A DNA stretch of 21,757 nt from Choristocarpus tenellus KU-1152 (lineage: Eukaryota > Phaeophyceae): contig CAXNAD020000327.1 in the NCBI GenBank assembly GCA_964200185.2, forward strand, positions 1-21,757. Direction: 5' to 3'. The notes below the pieces were generated by a model. That model saw only the letters and a program-made list of their open reading frames with translations, was not told the DNA's origin and searched no databases. A program made the translations under genes and the position numbers. This document shows positions 10,181-19,086 of the stretch, in pieces. Position 1 is the first letter of the stretch. Each line of letters starts with the position of its first letter.

Positions 10181-10600
10181 CTCTAACCTCCCACACCAGA
10201 CTTGAATGAACTGGATTAGTTGTTTTTTGGAAAACCATTACCATTACCAGATGTAGACCATCAAATCTCTCAACCCGTTGTTGGCCAGTACACTATTGAT
10301 AGCAATATTGGACTTAGACCTGATCCTAGTCGTCATTTATCGACAAATGGTATCTATCACCTTCGTATTTGTGGCTATGGACCGTCTTATGATATTCACA
10401 GAAGAACAGAACAGATCGCACAATAGGTCGAAACGATTGCAGCCTATCGTGTCGTTAATCGATTGGATAAAAAGTAAAATTCTCATCCTGCACAGTGTTC
10501 ACTTGAGACTTTGTATTTACTGTTACCATATTCTTCCATAATCTTTATATCATGAATTGTTGTAATATTATGATATCTTTTCAGTGAAGAGATTATTGTA
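10181..10600 (+). other. gypsy 3' trailing region, no clear LTR
   Basis: A frame from 10220 to 10426 probably belongs to the tail of the gypsy polyprotein. After its stop the same frame reads VETIAAYRVVNRLDKK before stopping again, faintly like a chromodomain start (E.ILA.R). From 10490 on the sequence is AT-rich with no frame. I could not find an LTR end here. Confidence 0.4.
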
Positions 10601-11057
10601 TGTAACTTCCCACCCCTTTCTCCCCGACAGCGTGTGTAGCCAACTCATCTAGAATACGTTCTGCTTGCTTAACCGGGTGCCCAAAACCTTCCATCGCAAA
10701 GTTGTTGAGGATATAACTACGAGGGTCAAAAGAGTCCTCGTAGTGAGTGCACTTTTGCACCTCCGCTGCAGCAGCAGCTACACCATTACTGGTGGATGAG
10801 TGTGGAAGGTGAGATGCTGCCTGCACTTCTGCAAACGTAACATCAAGAAGGAGGGCCTTTGTTATGGTAGGGAACCGATTCGGCATCCGCAAGTGCCCGA
10901 GCATGGAAGACCAGATCCATGCGGAAATTCCGGTCCACTGTAAAGGGGCTACCGTCCTCTATAGTGCAAGGGATACCCATTCCTTCCCAGAGTTGACTTA
11001 GACGCTTCGCCATCAGTGTGTATTGGCGGGCCTGTCCTCCTACCGTAGGGAAGGTAC

Positions 11058-11765
11058 TGTTTCAGGTGAATAGCGCGAGTATTGTGCCAAAGTATCTTAG
11101 AGGGTAGAGCAGCGTCCGTTTGAGGTCCAAAATCCAATGTTGCGATTTTGATGTAACTTTGGCTATCGTGTTTGGTAGGAAGTGTCAATATCCTTGTTCC
11201 GGAAACATTCATGATACCTACTCCAAAACATTTCAGAATAGGAAAATATCATAAAAAAAAAACATAGGAAGCCAAGCCCCAAACGGACAAACAGGGCAAA
11301 ACTCGTACCCTCTAAGATACTTTCACTCATTTCTTCTCGCATTCTAACAACCGCGAGCAGTATACACGCGTGGGGAACCTTATAAAGAGGAACTCCGATT
11401 TGCTAAAAGTCTTAGAGTAAGGCCTGTAACTCGGGAATGTATACAACGGTTTTCAGATGTATTCCAACATCTATCTGTAAACCAGAAAAAATAAACGGTA
11501 GATGAGAATAAAAGAAATAAAAGAGTGCTGGATAATCAATGCCCCTCTTTCCACTTTGCTTAGTTCCGATACCAAGTTCATATACTGATATTGATTGAGA
11601 AACGTACTTCTGTTCTGCTGACCTGACATTTGTTAACCTGCATTGGACCTCTGTCGACTGTTGGAGTACCCTGGGAGGTTTTGTACGAACATCAGTGTCA
11701 TCTATAGGTCTAAGGATTGGAGCTATACATCCTGTGAAGGTAAGCTTCTGGAGCATGCTGTAACA
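11058..11765 (-). mobile_element. LTR-like insertion (708 bp) in retroelement copy 1
   Basis: This is absent from copy 2 at the same place, which defines the insertion. Plus-strand ends are TGTTTCAGGTG and GCATGCTGTAACA, an 8-bp terminal inverted repeat with one mismatch. GTAC flanks it on both sides (11054-11057 and 11766-11769), a 4-bp target duplication. It is the same family as the insertion at 6804-7321 but in the opposite orientation. It is longer because a 235-bp inverted-repeat element sits inside it. A minus-strand frame at 11412-11804 runs from the host element into this insertion and is not a gene. Confidence 0.8.
11089..11323. mobile_element. 235-bp inverted-repeat (MITE-like) element nested in the LTR-like element
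   Basis: AAAGTATCTTAGAGGGTA at 11089-11106 is the perfect reverse complement of 11306-11323 (18 bp). A second inner pair, GTCCGTTTG at 11114-11122 and CAAACGGAC at 11280-11288, extends the symmetry. The related LTR-like element at 6804-7321 lacks this block between its AGAAGAAATG and CTCGCGCTATTC motifs, so it is a later insertion. I could not define a target duplication. It has no coding capacity. Confidence 0.7.
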
Positions 11766-11914
11766 GTACGTGCATGTCTCGTATCTACATTTTGCCTCCT
11801 GCACCCAGTCACCGGGTCCCTGTTCAATAGGGACTCCTCCCTCCCTAGGGGTCTGCTGGCAGTGGGTCTAAACTTTATGGGAGGGATCTGTCATGCTGGT
11901 TCCAGGGGTTGTGT

Positions 11915-12232
11915 AATTTTACTATTTTGCAGATGTGTCGGGGGAAAAAACAATGAAAACTATTCACAGGTCAGAAAAATTCCTAAAAATGTAACAGTTG
12001 TCGTAAAATGTTAAAGACATTAAGCTATTTTATGCTGTACCACTGTCTTCCTGTACCTCCAACCTAGCTTAGTCCTGTACCCTAGGGTGAGGAGGTAGGG
12101 AAGCATCCCAAGAATCTAACAAGCCCCTCTTTGCCCATTACCCTGTTGTCTCCAGCTTAAAACGCATGAAACGTCTAGATAGGGCTACTTGCGTTTGTGA
12201 TTGATACTATCTGTCGTAGACGGGATTTGAGC
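11915..12232. other. spacer between the two retroelement copies
   Basis: No frame or repeat that I can name. It separates the truncated 5' end of copy 1 from the 3' end of copy 2. Confidence 0.6.
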
Positions 12233-12837
12233 GCCCCCTTTCTGGTGTAGCCTCCTGTCCCTCTCCCCTCTACCGTGTGCATAGCTAGCTCATCCAGAGA
12301 ACTTCCCGCTTGCTTACCAAGGCGCCCAAATCTTTCCATCGCGAAGGTGTTGAGGTTATAACTACGAGGGTCAAAAGATCCCCCATAGTGGGTGCACTTC
12401 TGCGCCTCAGCTACAGCCAGCTGTTAGAGCCTGAATCAAATGCATCGTACTTCTGAGTTTAATGCGCAGTCTGCGTTGAAAAGAGAAGTCATAGTGCTGC
12501 AAAGCACCGATGTATTTGTTCTGTTGTAACTGAGGTCATTGATCGCTCAGTCAAGAATGATGTCATGTGAATTCAGTGTTCTTTCTCTTGAGATACTCAA
12601 CGAAAGATGTCCATCGTCTGTGGAGAGGCTTGTTACCTTGGTGGACAAGGGTTTCCGTGGATGGTTTAACTCTGAATATATCGCATCCAGGCGTGCATGG
12701 GGTCAATGACAACCACGAAAGAAATAATAATCAACAATTAACGTACAACTGTGGTATTCTGCTGCTATAGTGTTGGCAGTCGCCTCTAGGATCAGATCGG
12801 TCTTGATAAAAAAAAAAGGTTTCTCAACGAGTTAAAT

Positions 12838-13066
12838 GACGATATGCGTATCAAATGAAAGCTCTTGATCTAAGCTATCGATTTCTGGAAAGGAATTATT
12901 TCGCATTTTTTTTGTTGGTAAGGTTAGATTTTAACCGAATATTTTCGGCACAACCTTGAAAATATTTCAGAATGAATTGTCACGACCAAAACAATTTTTG
13001 GGAAATAATTTCTTAGCGTAAATCGATAGCCTAATTCAAGAGCTTTCATTTGATATGCTGATCGTC
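12838..13066. repeat. long imperfect inverted repeat (47-bp arms)
   Basis: The left arm 12838-12884 pairs with the right arm 13020-13066. The core ATCAAATGAAAGCTCTTGA (12850-12868) is perfectly mirrored at 13036-13054, and the symmetry continues inward (GGAATTATTT against AAATAATTTC) and outward (GTCTTGATA near 12800, its complement near 13100). This is a foldback or MITE-like structure. It ends about ten bases before the transposase fragment, so it may be that transposon's terminal repeat. I found no third copy downstream of the transposase. Confidence 0.8.
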
Positions 13067-13076
13067 GATCAACTCC

Positions 13077-13451
13077 TTGGGCAACCTTGTTAAAATATCA
13101 AGATTGGTAACCACAAAAAGGGTACGTGCGCGGGCCCTCGATTTAATAGTGTTTAAGCCACTCATAGGACACCGTGAATTGAACTGGATAGATATGCTCT
13201 GGGGGTGGGCGAAGCACTATGTACGAGGCCACTGTGACTATACGTTGCCTGGAATGAGAGCCAACATTTCTGTCAGATTTAAGGAGGAAGGGGGACTGTC
13301 CAGAGTAATTTTGGAGAGGTTCTTCAGGAGGAGTATTGCTTACCACCTGATATATTCCAACGAGAAAGACATGGAGTGCACCAAATTGGACAGGGTGTAC
13401 AAGACATTTAAGTCTTATAGGAGGCCTGCACCTTCAGAATACCTCATTTGA
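13077..13451 (+). pseudogene. DDE transposase C-terminal fragment
   Basis: The open frame contains ELNWIDMLWGWAKHYVRG followed by HCDYTLPGMRANI, then RFFRRSIAYHLIY and DRVYKTFKSYRRPAPSEYLI-stop. The family pattern is HCELNPIE..W...K.Y.R..C.Y....LR, then a tail with RR....Y and K.Y.SHRR, known from IS630/Tc1-like transposases of fungi and animals. NPIE is here NWID, so the third catalytic acid is Asp in place of Glu. Only about the last third of a transposase remains. The start of the frame is just the limit of the open region. It lies inside the 1.7-kb insertion, next to the inverted repeat. Confidence 0.6.
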
Positions 13452-14498
13452 CTTGGCATGGATTGTATGGTTCGGAGGCCTGGGCACCCATGAGTGAGCC
13501 TTAGTCAGCAAGTGACAACATCGCATAAACGGGAATTCATGGAAACACAATGGAGAGACAACAACCCCCATGTTCTCCAGGTGAAGATGGCGTCAAAATC
13601 ATCCTTACATGCGCGGTTCGCGCGCGGACTACTTGATTTAAGTATTGTCCTGTATTTCTCACGATTATTACAAGTTGACCAACCAAGACCCATCAAATAA
13701 GGTTAAGCATACAGTTTCCGTTGGTTTCCCCCTGACGCATCTTCAAAATATCGCGTAATAATAATAAGGTTAAGTATGCTGATGCGATTAGGCAAACGAA
13801 TTTTCATGAAAAAAATTGTTGTTGATTTAAAGTTATTGCGCAACATTGATATAGGAGGCGACTGCCAACACCGTAAGAAGAAGAAAGAGAAAAAAAAAAG
13901 GCAAAAAACAAAACAGCAGAACCACCTTGGATCAGTATGTGATGTAACTCAAGTGACGCATATACTATTCTCGTGTGTGGAATGCGGAGTGACTGTTCTG
14001 TACTACGGTGTTCTGATCGTAATTGATGCGGTGATGATGAACTAGTGACAGTAACGATCAGTGCGAAATGGACCAATCAACATTTAGTATTGACTGATGG
14101 TACTGTATCGTTTCAAGAAAAACAAATGAGTAGCCCATGTTTCAACAGCAACTACACCATTGATGATGGATGAGTGGGGTAGGTGGGAGGCCGCTTATAC
14201 TTCTGTAAACATAACATGGATGAGAAGGCCTTTGTCTCAGTACGGAGCTGATCCGGCGTCTGAAGGTGCCCCCGCATGGAAGACCGGATCCATTCTGAAA
14301 TTCCTATCTACTGCCATCCTCCATAGTGCAAGGGATGCCCATTCCTTTGCAAAGTTGGCCCAGACGTTTCAATATTGGTGTGTGTTGGCGAACCTGTCCT
14401 CCAGCCCTAGGGCAGATACGTGCATGTCTGGTGTCTACATTTTGCCTCCTGTAAATCGTCACCGGGCACCTGTTCCATAGGGCCTCCTCTCTCTAAGA

Positions 14499-14514
14499 TT
14501 AGGGTTAGGGTTAG
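14499..14514 (+). repeat. interstitial telomere-like repeat TTAGGG
   Basis: TTAGGGTTAGGGTTAG interrupts retroelement copy 2. In copy 1 the matching place reads CTCCCTAGGGGTCTGC with no such repeat. Confidence 0.8.
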
Positions 14515-15065
14515 ATCTGCTGGTGGTGAGTTAAAGCTCAACGGAAGGGTTCTGGCATGCCAGCTCCAGGGGTTGTGTTGAGGCCCATGCATTTGCCCCC
14601 TGTCCACATTGGCTCCGGTGGCGTGCCAGGGCTAGCAAGGAGCTTTCTTCCCTTGCTCCACTTCATCATGTAAGGTGGCCAATTGGGTCTGGAAAGAGTC
14701 GAAGTGGATCCTGTTTAGGAGGTGGATGATCATATGTTGTGCCCTTGTAATCCTGGCATCATGGGGTTCCAGAGTGTGAACCTCTGAGGCCGGTGTGTGG
14801 TGTTGTTCCCCCCAGGTTACCCACCCTTGGCCAATAACTTCCGCCAAGTCTTCTGAGGAGACTTCTGTAGAGATTAGGGTGTGGATGGATGATCCCAGGG
14901 CCCTTACTCTGGGGTTCGTGCAGATGGCTTGTGAGAAAGACTCAACATGATGCCCTTGTTGCCTTGCCAGGAGGGTGGGGAGAGTAGCCACTAGTGATCC
15001 TGCGAAGGCTGCATGTTGGCGGTGCTTCGTAGAGGAGAGACGAAACCCCTTTCTTCGGAGCTGTG

Positions 15066-15716
15066 GGCATCTGTGCCTGTACTTGTTAGTACGTCTCTAT
15101 CATGGAGAGATCAATTATCACACACCCCTTCAAAGAAGTATGTCTTACTGTGATCGTTCAGGGTGATGTCTTGTTTCGGTTGCACCAATACAGGGAAGCT
15201 GTCGTACTCCCATGTCAGAACTATTCGAGGGAAAAGCCAAAGGAGAGGCCGCTCTCCTTCTACTCTTCATATTTTTTTATGATTATTACTCTTCTTATAT
15301 CCTTAACCCAATATTATACCGTTTAATCTTACTCAAGAGAATTTCCAAATATTGTACTAAAATGTTAGTAGTAATAAAATAATGATAGTACTTGAACTAC
15401 AACAAAAAAAAGTACAACATACTATTTGTATGCGTATGAGTAGTTCATCATAATTGTAGTCCTTCCGCAACAAGAATAACCCAGCACTGTCCTTAGTAGT
15501 GAGAGAAAAGTTAGTTGTAAGGTCCGTTCATTCTGAATAATTCTCAACTTGCTCTTACACGTATACAAGAGGAGAAAGGGACTGAACATCTTTGAGCAGA
15601 CAAGAACAGACACTATTACTGAGTGAGGAGATAACGGTGGAGGAAGTGGTTGAGGCGAAGGGTTTGCATCGAACAGTCCTCTCTACAACAACCTTACAAG
15701 GGACAGTTGTTGGTGA
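15066..15716. other. region between retroelement copy 2 and the first visible ferlin exon
   Basis: Mostly AT-rich. A plus-strand frame near 15620-15675 (SEEITVEEVVEAKGLHR) has coding-like composition and could be an additional upstream ferlin exon, since it is in the correct orientation and distance, but I cannot match it to a ferlin domain or define its splice sites. Confidence 0.4.
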
Positions 15717-18700
15717 ATCAATCCTCTCTCAAATATGGAGAGGAATAACAGACCGTTCTGGGCGAAGCCGGGAGAGGACTTCGAGCTGCGAGTGATCGTC
15801 TATACGGTGAGAGTGAGGGTGAAGAAAAGGTGCCAATATTCAACAGTAGTTGGTATTTCAAGTCGCTTTCTCATCGACACCTATAGAGTCACATTTCCCT
15901 TGAATGTGCAGAGTATCTATCCAACATGAAGGATTGGAGTTAACCGATCATTCCTCCATCGTAGGTCAAGGATTGGAAACAGCCAGCGGATGAGACCTCG
16001 GGGCAGACGGACATGTTCATCAGATGCAGGGCTCTCCATCATGGCTGGCAAAACACAGACACTCATCTTCAGGCCCTCAACTTTGCGAACTTCAATTGGC
16101 GCTTCAAGTTCCACCTCAGACTCCCTGATGCTGATACTTTGGACAATAATCTCACCTTCGAAGGCAAGACACGCCAAGCAGTTCATAGCTGGGGATTGGC
16201 CTCCCGATATCAGTTGGGACCTGTTTATGCGATTGTATATAGACCGCCAGAATTGCACGAAGCGAATCCTGGTCACCCTAGTGGAAAGCGAGTAACATGC
16301 AACTGAGCATCATCAAGAGGAGGGAGAAAGAATGTCGCGCATGTCTAACTACTCCGTAATTCCCTTTCACACATAAACAATACCCCCTTGCCTGGAAGCA
16401 TTCCATGCCGACATATTCCATCTTCACAAAAGCTTGTGTGTTGTGCTTGGAGAGTGTTCTATATTTTCTCCATCAAGGCAATGTACCACAGTAGGCCTTG
16501 TACGCTTGTATTTAAAACCCCATACATGACAGATGACTGAACTGATCCCATGTTCATCCCCCCAACCTTCAGTTTATGACTGGGACGCTTTAGGGAACAC
16601 ACTGTTGGGGTATGCTAATGTCGATCTCAAGGAGTTCTTGGACGTTGCGGAGCTGTACCGCGCCCCTCTGCACTTTTTCAAGCGAAAAATTGACAAACAG
16701 GTGCAATTGTGCTCCTCCACATATACATCTCGTATTTTGCACAGATCTTGTTTATGTAGGAGTATGATGGATGAGGTCAACAGTTATTCCCGTCCTCACC
16801 TTCGACTGAGACAGTTGTCTTTCAGTCCTGTCTTTCTCTTGTTTTATTGTACTGGACTCCAAGAAAATGTGTACACACAATCCCTGCAGAGTGAGGACTC
16901 CGTTTTTAATTCGCTGCAATGAACAAAATCACCCTAAAGAGGCATTGCTGTCATCCCCCAGATCATGGCTGCCCGTGTTGAGGAACGTCGATTGCTTGAA
17001 GAGCAGACAATGGCTGTCAAGGCCAAAGCTGCTGCCAAAGCTGCTGCCAAGAAGGCAGCCGAAGAGGCCAGTGAGCTTATGGAGGAGAACCAAGGACTAA
17101 TGAGGGCATTTAGTGGTGCGTATGGTGCAACGGGAAACCTGGGCATGGGCCTGGTTAAGGGTGTTGGAAATGTAGCAAATGCAACGGTTGGAACAACTGT
17201 CGGAGTGGTTGGGACGGTTGGTAGTGCTGTGGGGGACGTGACCATGGGTGTGGTTGGGGGGGTGGGTGCTGGTCTGAGTGGGATCGGCGCACGCCGTAAG
17301 AAGAAAAAGCCTAGCATGTGGCAAAACATCAAGACTAATATGGGCTTTGGGCCTCTACCTGCACACTCAGCCTGGGTTCCTGTAAAGCACCTCAAGCCAA
17401 GGTGGGTAGATGCAAAGTCATGTTCTTCATCGGATGTGAGTGTGCAGTGTGAGTGGATGTGAGTGGATGTGAGTGCGCATTTTCAGCACCACTGCCACCT
17501 CTGATATGCATTGCCGTGTGTTTAGACTTGAACGTTTTTTGTATCTCTTTTAGGTATAGAGTTTGAGTTGATTAGTTTCCAACTCATGTCTTTTGCTTGC
17601 AATGGCTGGGGTTGCCAAGCTCATGAATGAGCACACCAGGGACAGGTGTGTCATGTTGACATAGCAACCTATTTCATTGCTGGAAACAGAAATGTTATAC
17701 GCTTGCAGTGCCCTTTGTGACACTCTTTTCTTCCTGACAGCATCACCAATCTCAATTGGACTTGCCCTGGGGTTCTGTATGGAATATGCCAAGGTAGTGT
17801 CCCATGTCTCCCATTTTCTGTGGATCAACAGTGCCCAAAAGGTGAACATATGGAGCATATTCCTGCTATATGTGCTATTTTAGATTCAGTTGACTAGTTA
17901 CAGCATTGTTGGAGACACAATGATACCCTGGACCCATGCAGAGCTTGGTGAACGTCAGGATATCTATGGCAGGAAGAAGAGGTAGGGCAAGATTTTAGAG
18001 TCCTATGTCTCGTCTGGGATTTCATTTTTTGTGTAGCAACTGCAAATGGTGTAGAAATACCCTACCAGGGAGAGTATGAATGACATGTCGATCTGCATCT
18101 TGCATGGGTAGACAATCAGAGGCGAATAATAAGCCCACACGATGTCATCTTAGAATCAAGGTCAGCGTTAGGGTCTCAAAACAGCTAACCCTCATCATTT
18201 CACCCCCTCCACACACACACATGAATATGTCTCCTCTTGTAGGAAAGGAGGGGGCCTTGATCATGTGACTGTGGGGCAGTTGCTTATCAGTGTGGAGGTG
18301 ATGCCCAAGGTTGACGCGAAGAGACTCAACAATGCAGGGGGAAGAGGCTTACCAAATGAGTTTCCAGTCCTTGAACCGCCTGAGGGCAGGCCTGACCCGA
18401 TGAAACTTTTTAACCCCCTTGAGGTGCTCAAGGCGTGTGTGATGGACGGACTTATTGGAAAGTTTGCTAGTATAATAGCACTACTTGCTATCGCCTACAT
18501 CTTCTGCTTCACGTTCCCTACCATTGTGGCAATCATCGAGCTGGTGGACGACCTACCATTCGGGGGCTGGATCCTCTTTGGACTTTTTTTGTGGCTCATT
18601 TGTGTGACCTCATTTGCCTGTGGTCAGTGTGCAAAGGCCTGTGGGTGTAATGAACCGGTGAGCCAGGTTGACACTCCTCATGATGTGTGCACCACTGAAA

Positions 18701-19086
18701 AAATATTTTGCAGAACCTTCCACTACTACTACTACTGTATACTTTCATGATAGTTTGAATGAAGAAGGGAGGTTTGCTTTGATAGGATGACGCCAAGATC
18801 TAGTGAGTATCAAAAGAAAGTGTCAGGAGTTTTCTGTTGGCTCAATGTAACATGCAGATCTTCACCTTGATTTTGGTGCATCATGTCCCCCCCTTTTGTT
18901 CTTGTCACAACCTTTATCGATTGAAAATGATCATGGCTTGTATTGAAACTTCTTTTGCTTAACCCCCATGACATTTAGTCGCTGCAGAATTGGACCAGTG
19001 CTCTGCTAACCTCAAATTTGCTCTACAACCATTTCCGTGTCATGCTGCCAACCAAGGATGACGATGATGATGACTGTGAAGCTTGA
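15717..19086 (+). CDS. ferlin-family protein, C-terminal part (last C2 domain, TM anchor), six visible exons
   Basis: Ferlins are tail-anchored multi-C2 proteins that drive calcium-linked membrane fusion and repair. Exons: about 15717-15806 (upstream limit uncertain), 15965-16271 (end less certain), 16573-16700, 16962-17401, 18243-18657, 18988-19086. All junctions keep phase and use GT-AG. The last C2 domain starts GEDFELRVIVYT, continues TDMFIRCRALHHG and NFNWRFKFHLRLPDAD (ferlin G.GNFNWRF.F), and then VYDWDALGNTLLGYANVDL (ferlin V.D.D....D.LG...LDL). An Ala/Lys/Glu helix and a Gly/Val-rich repeat follow. Then GQLLISVEVMP and GRGLPNEFPVLEPPEGRPDP match the ferlin pre-anchor linker. Two hydrophobic segments, a Cys-rich turn and a tail ending KDDDDDDCEA-stop finish it. 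Upstream C2 domains are not in the window; transposons occupy that side. The segment holding calcium loop 1 (normally ending SD.YV) is not found. Confidence 0.85.
17402..18242 (+). other. ferlin intron (841 bases)
   Basis: The donor is GTGGGT after CCAAG and the acceptor is CCTCTTGTAG. Joining these completes an Arg codon and leads from WVPVKHLKP into KGGGLDHVTVGQLLISVEV without a shift. A short open frame at 17677-17883 lies within it but is not needed for phase and looks like chance. I cannot exclude an alternative exon. Confidence 0.65.

Larger units (their letters stand above)
10600..11914 (-). pseudogene. non-LTR retroelement polyprotein C-terminus, copy 1 (with insertion)
   Basis: Minus strand. 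A block at about 11046-10840 reads GQARQYTLMAKRLSQLWEGM then PCTIEDGSPFTVDRNFRMDL. After a frame change, KALLLDVTFAEVQAASHLP, AAAAAEVQKCTHYEDSFDP and then NNFAMEGFGHP run to a stop at about 10593. This follows a conserved region (R.CPRAG.Q..QH...L, DR..RMD, LLDVT.ADPQA, DGSAA.....K..HY, F..RS.KL....VESFG) that I know from the C-termini of RT polyproteins in many eukaryotes. Beyond the insertion at 11058-11765 the homology to copy 2 resumes (VDTRHAR at about 11785) and stops at about 11914, a 5' truncation as expected for target-primed retrotransposition. The frameshift shows it is inactive. Confidence 0.75.
12422..14144. mobile_element. 1.7-kb insertion in retroelement copy 2 (composite)
   Basis: Comparison with copy 1 shows foreign DNA between CTACAGCCAGC and ACAGCAACTACACC. 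Read as an element it starts TGTTAGAGCC and ends CATGTTTCA, with 5-bp flanks CCAGC (12417-12421) and ACAGC (14145-14149), one mismatch. TG...CA ends with a 5-bp duplication suggest an LTR-type element, but no LTR pair or retroelement genes are seen. The content is a strong inverted repeat (12838-13066), a transposase fragment (13077-13451), and AT-rich DNA with poly-A/G blocks. It is probably a nest of more than one insertion. The boundaries are accurate to a few bases because the target is a CAG-rich tract. Confidence 0.6.
12233..15065 (-). pseudogene. non-LTR retroelement polyprotein C-terminus, copy 2 (split)
   Basis: Same family as copy 1, in two parts: 12233-12421 and 14145-15065, separated by a 1.7-kb insertion. 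On the minus strand from about 15060 it reads LRRKGFRLSSTKHRQHAAF and then GSLVATLPTLLARQQGHHVE, the segment that in this family follows the RT domain (G.GLRS..... AAF.GSLVATLP). A long open part continues to about 14632. Then come VDTRHARICPRAGGQVRQH and LCKGMGIPCTMEDGS (14440-14310), then shifted frames homologous to the copy 1 C-terminus. Stops at about 14632 and 14307 and a one-base deletion before the LLDVT-equivalent region show decay. It reaches about 500 bp further 5' than copy 1. A telomere-like repeat interrupts it at 14499-14514. Confidence 0.75.

Noticed and set aside
10949-11212. Minus-strand 87-codon open frame
   Set aside because: It crosses the boundary between the inverted-repeat element, the LTR-like element and the retroelement copy, so it is a chance fusion of three insertions.
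11412-11804. Minus-strand 130-codon open frame
   Set aside because: It starts in the host retroelement in a frame other than the homologous one and runs into the LTR-like insertion.
14499-14514. True telomere or chromosome end
   Set aside because: There are only two and a half repeats, flanked on both sides by retroelement sequence.
15990-16295. Plus-strand frame RGRRTCSSDAGLS in the ferlin C2 exon
   Set aside because: An overlapping frame one base away carries the ferlin NFNWRFKF motif and fits the splice phases.
16934-17395. Minus-strand 153-codon frame opposite the ferlin insert exon
   Set aside because: It is a Thr/Pro-rich shadow of the repetitive Gly/Val exon. The plus frame is spliced in phase with ferlin exons on both sides.
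17677-17883. Plus-strand frame inside the ferlin intron, partly hydrophobic
   Set aside because: The flanking ferlin exons join in phase without it, and its edges lack matched splice sites.
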